Origin: an uncultured Sulfurovum sp.
GTDB taxonomy: Bacteria; Campylobacterota; Campylobacteria; Campylobacterales; Sulfurovaceae
DNA: 36,202 bases
Assembly: GCA_902727905.1 (NCBI GenBank)
Contig: CACVAR010000125.1
Location: forward strand, 1 to 36,202
Direction of reading: 5' to 3'
Below are positions 31,157-36,202 of this stretch, in pieces; the first letter of the stretch is position 1; every line of letters starts with the position of its first letter. The translations under genes and the position numbers were made by a program. The notes under the pieces are model-generated. The model searched no databases. It worked only from the letters and a program-made list of their open reading frames with translations, and had not been told where the DNA came from.

Positions 31157-31438
31157 ATGGTGATTACTCTAAAAATTGATAATCCTGATATAGAAAAAGA
31201 GTTAACACATTTTGTCAAACAGCAAAAAGAGGTTAGTGTTGAAGCTTTAAGAAATTTTTTAAACTCTTTTCAAAATAAAGAGAAGTTTGACTTTAAGAAA
31301 AAAGACCCTAAAAAGCATAGTCGTAAAATTACTTATATAGATGAAGAGAATGAAGATTTATCTGATGTAAAACCTTATGCACATATTGAAGACAGTGGTC
31401 AATACATTCATGATTTAAGAAGAAAAAGAAACCGATAA
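31157..31438 (+). CDS. Antitoxin-like protein of a decayed PIN toxin-antitoxin pair
   Basis: A 93-aa protein with an amphipathic N-terminal part (VITLKIDNPDIEKELTHFVK), a short helix (SVEALRNFL), and a very basic then acidic tail (KKKDPKKHSRK, DEENEDLSD), the shape of small antitoxins. The next ORF overlaps its stop in TAATG and begins like a PIN nuclease, which supports the call. Its own DNA-binding fold is not obvious. The antitoxin is intact although its toxin is reduced to a stub, so it may now be an orphan that still regulates or neutralises related toxins. Confidence 0.68.
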   Translation: MVITLKIDNPDIEKELTHFVKQQKEVSVEALRNFLNSFQNKEKFDFKKKDPKKHSRKITYIDEENEDLSDVKPYAHIEDSGQYIHDLRRKRNR

Positions 31439-31533
31439 TGGTGATTGTTGATACTTGTATGGTTTATGATTTACCTCTGTGGACACATAACAAAAAAGAT
31501 TTTCAATTTTTAGATATAGCTTTGTATACGTAG
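31438..31533 (+). pseudogene. PIN-domain toxin remnant (large internal deletion)
   Basis: A 31-codon frame whose ATG overlaps the antitoxin stop. It begins MVIVDTCMVY, the first strand of a PIN domain with its catalytic Asp, and continues directly into LPLWTHNKKDFQFLDI, which matches the last PIN strand (compare SNNTKEF in the VapC of this window). About 90 residues that should lie between are missing, so the nuclease cannot be active. The stop TAG belongs to the GTAG head of the adjacent REPIN. It is too short to be a functional toxin; whether the peptide is made is unknown. Confidence 0.65.
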
Positions 31534-31629
31534 GTGTGACCATGTCACACAACAAATTTCGGAAACAATTAAATGAAAACTTTTAAATCCATTGAAATAT
31601 ATTTAAGCGTGTGACACGGTCACACCTAC
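31530..31629. repeat. REPIN-like element: two inverted GTAG-headed palindromes
   Basis: Left unit: GTAG (31530-31533), GTGTGAC, loop CAT, GTCACAC (ends 31550). Right unit on the other strand: GTAG (31629-31626), GTGTGAC, loop CGT, GTCACAC (ends 31609). The two differ only in the loop and face each other across 58 bp of AT-rich spacer. A pair of inverted REPs about 100 bp long is the definition of a REPIN, mobilised in trans by a RAYT (Y1 transposase) encoded elsewhere. It fills almost the whole gap between the toxin stub and the WD40 gene, and the AGGA ribosome site of that gene follows at once. Confidence 0.75.
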
Positions 31630-31639
31630 AGGAAGCACT

Positions 31640-34600
31640 ATGAAAAAACTACTACCCCTTCTTCTCCTACTCTTCAGCACACTCTACGCAAGTACCACAG
31701 CACTGCCCACACTTGTACCTCAAGGTGAAAGCCTAAAAGGCTTCAACAACAACTATTACATTGACAATCGTTCCCCCATTAACGCCATAGCCATTAGTGA
31801 AGATGGCAAGTATATCGTGTCAGGTTCATCTGATAAGAGCATCAAAATATGGGATAGGAGCACAGGCGAGCTGGAAAGGAGCCTCACAGGGCATACAGGA
31901 AGTATATATTCAGTCGCGATAAGTAGAGATGGGAAAACCATCGTGTCAGGTTCATCTGATAAGAGCATCAAAATATGGGATAGGAGCACAGGCGAGCTGG
32001 AAAGGAGCCTCACAGGGCATACAGGAAGTATATATTCAGTCGCGATAAGTAGAGATGGGAAAACCATCGTGTCAGGTTCATCTGATAAGAGCATCAAAAT
32101 ATGGGATAGGAGCACAGGCGAGCTGGAAAGGAGCCTCACAGGGCATACAGGAAGTATATATTCAGTCGCGATAAGTAGAGATGGGAAAACCATCGTGTCA
32201 GGTTCAGATGATAAGAGCATCAAAATATGGGATAGGAGCACAGGCGAGCTGGAAAGGAGCCTCACAGGGCATACAAATTGGGTAAGGTCAGTCGCGATAA
32301 GTAGAGATGGGAAAACCATCGTGTCAGGTTCAGATGATAAGAGCATCAAAATATGGGATAGGAGCACAGGCGAGCTGGAAAGGAGCCTCACAGGGCATGA
32401 TTCATTAGTATTATCAGTCGCGATAAGTAGAGATGGGAAAACCGTCGTGTCAGGTTCATATGATAAGAGCATCAAAATATGGGATAGTAACAAAACAAGT
32501 GCGTTGAAGTCATTGATAGGGGTGCAGAGAGGAAATTGGTTGGTCAAAAACCATGAAGAGGCTAATTTTACTAGAGGGGATGATGGGACACTACTTTTAG
32601 CGAAAAAAACTTTTAAAGCTGTTCAAGCTCAATGGTATGTTACACAAAAAAGTGTAGATGATATTAACTTAAGTATGGAAAAGAGACATTTAAAATTTAA
32701 TAACAATGAAAAAGCAAAACTCGTGCTTCAACTCAAAAATCTTGATCAAAATATCTCTGTTTTATCACTTAAAGGTGAAAGTAAACATCTGTTGGTTATC
32801 CCAAAAAGAGTTGGGGTACTTAAAGCTTCTGAAACAAGAGACGTAGCTTTAGATGTTTTTGCTAAGGTATCGCGAGATGACCCTAAGTTCATAGAAAATG
32901 AAGAGCTTAACCTTACCTGTACTACCCCTAAAGGTCAAGTGTTTAATCTTACAGTTTTTGTTTCTATAGATTTTTCTACTTTAAAAGTGGAAAGTGCCGT
33001 TTTGTCAAAAGATGAAAAGACCTTTTCAGTCAAAGTTAGAAATGTTGGTAACAAAGCATTAGCAAAAGCAAAAGTAAAACTTGAAGCACCCTTTTCTGCT
33101 GCTTCTCAAGATTTAGAGAACTTAGAAGTGGATGGAAATAAAACATTTCTTTTCTCTGTACCACCTGATGTCAATATAAGCATAAATGAGAAAAGTCTTT
33201 TTAAATTTTCTGTTTCCATAGCCAATGAAAAGGAGATACTTAGAAACCCAGCAGGAACAAAGATAGCCCCTGCGTATGTTTGGCATTTTGACAATGGACA
33301 TGTGACCATCTCTTTAGATAAATTGGCTTGGTACATTTATGCTTTATGGGTGCTAACAGGTTTAGTAGTTTTAGGCTTAATTTTCTATTTCCGTCGTTAC
33401 CGAAATACCTTGGTACTACAACTTCAAAACAATCCAAAGTCTCTTTTAACTTTAAGTCCAATACTCTTAAGCGAAGCAAAAGAAAAATTATTAAAAATAA
33501 ATGAACTAGAGAGTGTTTTAAAAACTTTAGACATTAAGCCAAAGACCTTTGACCAAGCCTTAGCATTTTTTGAAAGTTCAGAAGAAGAACAAGTAAACCT
33601 ACTGAGTAAAAAACTAGAAGCCACGTACCAAAAAGAGGGAGAGTACTACCGTGTTAATTTACCTGAAGCCTTTAACTTAAACAGCATTAACAGTTTTTTG
33701 GTTTATCTTAGCGATGCCTCTGCAAGTAGCATTAGTAAAAAAGTCATTGGCAAACAAGAGAAGGTTTTGGTACTGTGTGAAAGCAGTGAACAAAATGCTG
33801 TGGCAAAAAAAGCCCATGAAAAAACAAACTTTATGATAGCCCCTACGGTAGAACAGCTAACAGAACTTCTACTTGCTTCAGAAGCACAAGAGTTACTCAT
33901 AGAGATATTTGCCGACTGTCTCTTAGCTAAAGAGGTTTCGCCTTATCAGACCAATGGAGATATTAAAAATGAGTCAAACTTTTTTGGTAGGGTTGAGATT
34001 ATTCGTGATATATTGGGAAGCAACAAAAACTACCTTATCGTTGGTTCACGGCAGTTGGGTAAGTCTTCGGTATTGCGTGCGTTAAAACGTCGTTATGATG
34101 AGCATGACCATGTGGAAGCTTACTACATTACCATGGATGACGAGCAGATACTGTTAGAGATGAAAAATGCTTTAGGCTTAGAGGAAAGTTTAGAACTTAA
34201 AGAGATGGTCTCTTACCTCTCACAAAAAGAGAAAAAGTCCATTTTCCTCATAGATGAAGCAGACGAATTCATAGCAGCTGATGCCGAAAATGACTATAAA
34301 GTCACCAAAGCCTTTAGAAAACTGGCACAAGAGGGGAAAGCAACCTTTGTCATTACTGGCTTTTGGACAATGTATTACTACGTAACCAATGACTACCATG
34401 CACCCTTTAGAAACTTTGGAGAGCTTGTAAAACTTGGTGGACTCGACGATGAAGCCTGTAGAGACCTTATGGTTGAACCGATGAAACGCATTGGCATTAA
34501 GTATGAAAATGAAGCGATGATTGACCAGCTCATTAAACGTTGTGGTAACCGTGCAAACCTCATAGCCATTACTTGTCATGAAGTTTTAAAAGTACTCGAT

Positions 34601-34984
34601 GGCAACGTCATAAGCCAAGAGAACATAGAACAAGTCATACGGCACTCGACTTTAGAAGACTACTTAAAAGGGTGGCAAACAATCAGTTTGAATGAAGAAG
34701 AAAACACCTTAGACAGAGCCATACTCTTTTTAACACTCAACGAAGAGCAGTTTAGACTTGGAGATGTTTTAGTGCTGTTGGCAGGTGTAGGGTTGGCTTC
34801 AGCCGATGAAAACAAAGTAAATGAAAGTTTAGAACGCTTGGTTATAGGGTACTTTTTAGAAAAAGACCGAGGTAATTACAGCTACCGAGTCCCTCTGTTT
34901 AAAGAGAAGCTTTTGTATGAAGACATAGAGGTATTGTTAAAGCGTGAAGTACGTAAGTTGAGTAAGATTATAGATGTTAACTAA
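31640..34984 (+). CDS. Transmembrane WD40-repeat receptor with cytoplasmic STAND-like NTPase
   Basis: An 1114-aa protein. A Sec signal peptide (about residues 1-18) exports the N-terminus. Six WD40 blades follow (about 47-283), nearly identical in protein and DNA, each with GH, SVAIS and IKIWD. Residues about 330-550 are beta-rich periplasmic domains (KVRNVGNKALAKAKVKL resembles a CARDB/Ig-like strand set). One membrane helix (about 563-585) ends in RRYR, placing the rest inside the cell. The cytoplasmic part has a linker and a STAND-type NTPase: FFGR near 780, Walker A GSRQLGKSS near 800-808, Walker B IFLIDEADE near 868-876, then a winged-helix-like end (YSYRVPLF). STAND proteins sense and oligomerise; ligand and output are unknown. 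tilS overlaps the last 11 bp. Confidence 0.88.
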   Translation: MKKLLPLLLLLFSTLYASTTALPTLVPQGESLKGFNNNYYIDNRSPINAIAISEDGKYIVSGSSDKSIKIWDRSTGELERSLTGHTGSIYSVAISRDGKTIVSGSSDKSIKIWDRSTGELERSLTGHTGSIYSVAISRDGKTIVSGSSDKSIKIWDRSTGELERSLTGHTGSIYSVAISRDGKTIVSGSDDKSIKIWDRSTGELERSLTGHTNWVRSVAISRDGKTIVSGSDDKSIKIWDRSTGELERSLTGHDSLVLSVAISRDGKTVVSGSYDKSIKIWDSNKTSALKSLIGVQRGNWLVKNHEEANFTRGDDGTLLLAKKTFKAVQAQWYVTQKSVDDINLSMEKRHLKFNNNEKAKLVLQLKNLDQNISVLSLKGESKHLLVIPKRVGVLKASETRDVALDVFAKVSRDDPKFIENEELNLTCTTPKGQVFNLTVFVSIDFSTLKVESAVLSKDEKTFSVKVRNVGNKALAKAKVKLEAPFSAASQDLENLEVDGNKTFLFSVPPDVNISINEKSLFKFSVSIANEKEILRNPAGTKIAPAYVWHFDNGHVTISLDKLAWYIYALWVLTGLVVLGLIFYFRRYRNTLVLQLQNNPKSLLTLSPILLSEAKEKLLKINELESVLKTLDIKPKTFDQALAFFESSEEEQVNLLSKKLEATYQKEGEYYRVNLPEAFNLNSINSFLVYLSDASASSISKKVIGKQEKVLVLCESSEQNAVAKKAHEKTNFMIAPTVEQLTELLLASEAQELLIEIFADCLLAKEVSPYQTNGDIKNESNFFGRVEIIRDILGSNKNYLIVGSRQLGKSSVLRALKRRYDEHDHVEAYYITMDDEQILLEMKNALGLEESLELKEMVSYLSQKEKKSIFLIDEADEFIAADAENDYKVTKAFRKLAQEGKATFVITGFWTMYYYVTNDYHAPFRNFGELVKLGGLDDEACRDLMVEPMKRIGIKYENEAMIDQLIKRCGNRANLIAITCHEVLKVLDGNVISQENIEQVIRHSTLEDYLKGWQTISLNEEENTLDRAILFLTLNEEQFRLGDVLVLLAGVGLASADENKVNESLERLVIGYFLEKDRGNYSYRVPLFKEKLLYEDIEVLLKREVRKLSKIIDVN
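31790..32487 (+). repeat. 126-bp tandem repeat array encoding WD40 blades
   Basis: Unit boundaries at 31817, 31943, 32069, 32195, 32321 and 32447, exactly 126 bp (42 codons) apart; the sixth unit is cut after 41 bp. Units 1-3 are identical base for base by eye. Units 4-6 change only one or two codons before DK (Ser to Asp or Tyr) and the loop after GH. Synonymous positions are conserved too, so the copies are recent or homogenised. Codons such as AGG and CTG are commoner here than in the flanks. Confidence 0.95.
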
Positions 34985-35960
34985 AGAAAATATTAGCTTA
35001 TTACAATCAAGTAAAAACCTATTGGCTTTTTCAGCAGGGGTAGACTCTTCTGCACTCTTTTTTTTGTTGCTTGAACATAAGATAAAATTTGACATTACTT
35101 TGGTGAACTATGGCTTACGAGAGCAGAGTGATGAAGAAGAGGCTTATGCTTTGGAGTTAGCTAAAGAGTATGGTTTTAAAGCTTACACTATAAAAGCTCC
35201 TAGTTTTGAAAATAACTTTGAAAAAAATGCGCGTGATTTTCGCTATGCTTTTTTTGATGAATTGATGGAAAAACATGAGTATCATAATTTATTAACAGCT
35301 CATCAGTTAAATGACCAATTAGAGTGGTTTTTAATGCGTTTGACTAAAGGAGCAGGTACGGTTGAGCTTTTGGGTTTAGAGCATGTTTCAGAACGTAAGA
35401 ATTATAAGTTGCTTCGTCCTTTGTTAAAGTATAGTAAAGATGAGTTACTTGAGTATTTGGAAGTTCATAAGCATAAATATTTTGTAGATGAGAGTAACCA
35501 TAGTCAAAAGTATGAACGTAATCAGTTTCGAGCAAAGTTTTCTAATGAGCTTATTGAACACTATGCTGAGGGAATTAAACGTAGTTTTGACTATTTGGAA
35601 GAAGATAAAAAAGTTTTGAGTGCTGGGTATGAAGTGCTTTATCATGAAAAAGAACTTTATGTGTTGGCTTATGAGAGGAGAGAATTAATTGTTAGGCTTG
35701 TCGATAAGTATCTTAAAAAGTTAGGCTATTTACTTTCAGGAAAACAAAGAGAAGCGTTAAAGAAAGAAAACTCTGTAGTTTTTGGAAATCTATGGGCTGT
35801 TGAGGTGGGGGATAAGCATATTTATATAGCACCCTATAGAACTTCTGCTATGCCAAAGAAATTTAAAGAAGCATGTCGGCAGCTTAAAATTCCTTCTAAA
35901 GTTAGACCTTACTTAAATGAGGAAATAATGGAACTTACAAAGTTTCCAAAGTTATTTTAG
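34974..35960 (+). CDS. tilS: tRNA(Ile)-lysidine synthase
   Basis: Modifies C34 of tRNA-Ile(CAU) to lysidine so that it reads AUA; essential. The ATP pyrophosphatase loop reads FSAGVDSSAL (residues 19-28), Ala replacing the first Gly of the usual SGGxDS, followed by LLTAHQLNDQLEWFLMRLTKGAG and NYKLLRPLLKYSKDELLEYL. At 328 aa it is a short form, as in other Campylobacterota. The ATG lies 11 bp inside the end of the WD40-NTPase gene, so it may now be expressed from that gene's transcript. The 3' end overlaps a convergent gene by 26 bp. Confidence 0.95.
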   Translation: MLTKENISLLQSSKNLLAFSAGVDSSALFFLLLEHKIKFDITLVNYGLREQSDEEEAYALELAKEYGFKAYTIKAPSFENNFEKNARDFRYAFFDELMEKHEYHNLLTAHQLNDQLEWFLMRLTKGAGTVELLGLEHVSERKNYKLLRPLLKYSKDELLEYLEVHKHKYFVDESNHSQKYERNQFRAKFSNELIEHYAEGIKRSFDYLEEDKKVLSAGYEVLYHEKELYVLAYERRELIVRLVDKYLKKLGYLLSGKQREALKKENSVVFGNLWAVEVGDKHIYIAPYRTSAMPKKFKEACRQLKIPSKVRPYLNEEIMELTKFPKLF

Positions 35961-36202
35961 CATTGACTATTTCGTCTTCAGTTGTGAATTCTAGGTCATC
36001 ATTAATTTGTACATAGTACTTCAACGATAGGGTATCAAGAAAAGTATGAAACTTTTTTAAGTCTTCTTTCTTCATTTGAATATTAATGATGTATTGTTTT
36101 TCTTCAAGGGGCTGAGTTGTGACTTTTGAAAAAAGTAATTCGGTATCTTTTTTAAAAAGTGCTTCAGAAAACTTTCTGGGCTTTTCATTTATGCCGTGTT
36201 TT
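35935..36202 (-). CDS. C-terminal part of an unidentified protein (cut by right edge)
   Basis: An open frame on the minus strand enters at the right edge and ends at TAA (35937-35935), giving 88 residues. The readable part is highly charged: KPRKFSEALFKKDTELLF, then EEKQYIINIQMKKEDLKKFH and a closing acidic stretch LEFTTEDEIVNAKITLETL. Alternating strand and helix pattern; no family recognised. It is convergent with tilS and the coding ends overlap by 26 bp. Start and full length lie outside the window. Confidence 0.65.
   Translation of the reverse strand, partial: KHGINEKPRKFSEALFKKDTELLFSKVTTQPLEEKQYIINIQMKKEDLKKFHTFLDTLSLKYYVQINDDLEFTTEDEIVNAKITLETL

Noticed and set aside
31790..32487. 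Tandem repeats considered as a CRISPR array
   Set aside because: Units are coding, contiguous and 126 bp long with no spacers; there are no cas genes.
31756..32547. 263-codon open frame on the minus strand with repeated Ser/Leu-rich segments
   Set aside because: It is the antisense shadow of the 126-bp WD40 repeat, kept open because the unit is a multiple of three; no ribosome site and no protein-like composition.

Overview
The window is AT-rich, gene-dense bacterial chromosome, most likely from the Campylobacterota (Sulfurimonas/Sulfurovum/Arcobacter-like). The reasons are the gene order TPR protein-rnhA-rnc-aroC beside dnaG, and rimO and tilS as near neighbours; I recall both linkages from Campylobacter jejuni. 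Promoters have good TATAAT -10 boxes but no clear -35. There is also sulfide-oxidation machinery (flavocytochrome c sulfide dehydrogenase flavoprotein and a Tat-type Rieske protein). The genus is inference.

Layout. 1-1.6 kb: an ABC-type ATPase cut by the left edge plus an HNH protein, a Septu (PtuAB)-like defence pair butted against the housekeeping genes nnr and purN. 3.6-5.2 kb: a lipoprotein, a YdjM-like membrane protein and an ArsC/Spx-like protein. 5.3-6.8 kb: two back-to-back toxin-antitoxin modules (Phd/UPF0175 hybrid antitoxin with a DUF3368 PIN toxin; VapBC), each with a palindromic operator candidate. 6.9-11.4 kb: secreted proteins, a VWA lipoprotein and a MATE exporter. 11.6-18.3 kb: core genes aroC, rnc, rnhA, a TPR/zinc-ribbon protein, dnaG, a parvulin, a rhodanese-like protein without its catalytic Cys, pgeF and a DUF3817 protein. 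18.5-20.9 kb: Rieske protein and FccB, each followed by a clear hairpin terminator. 21.1-23.0 kb: a small membrane protein, two identical tRNA-Glu genes, a lipoprotein and nfo. 23.1-27.8 kb: an envelope cassette (RND/MMPL exporter, LolA-like periplasmic protein, DUF1302 beta-barrel). 27.8-29.6 kb: SPOR lipoprotein and rimO. 29.6-35.0 kb: an accessory island between rimO and tilS. The right edge cuts a minus-strand gene that overlaps tilS tail to tail.

The most interesting part is the rimO-tilS island. It holds an alpha/beta hydrolase with a complete Ser-Asp-His set and an uncharacterised C-terminal half, an antitoxin whose PIN toxin has collapsed to 31 codons, a 100-bp REPIN-like element (two inverted GTAG-headed palindromes), and an 1114-residue protein. 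That protein has a signal peptide, six almost DNA-identical WD40 repeats, one transmembrane helix and a cytoplasmic STAND-like NTPase. It reads as a transmembrane beta-propeller receptor wired to an intracellular NTPase, with a cytoplasmic hydrolase as possible effector. A third GTAG-headed palindrome lies inside the signal-peptide codons of the DUF1302 gene, suggesting a REP family active in this genome. No stretch above 300 bases lacks a gene.
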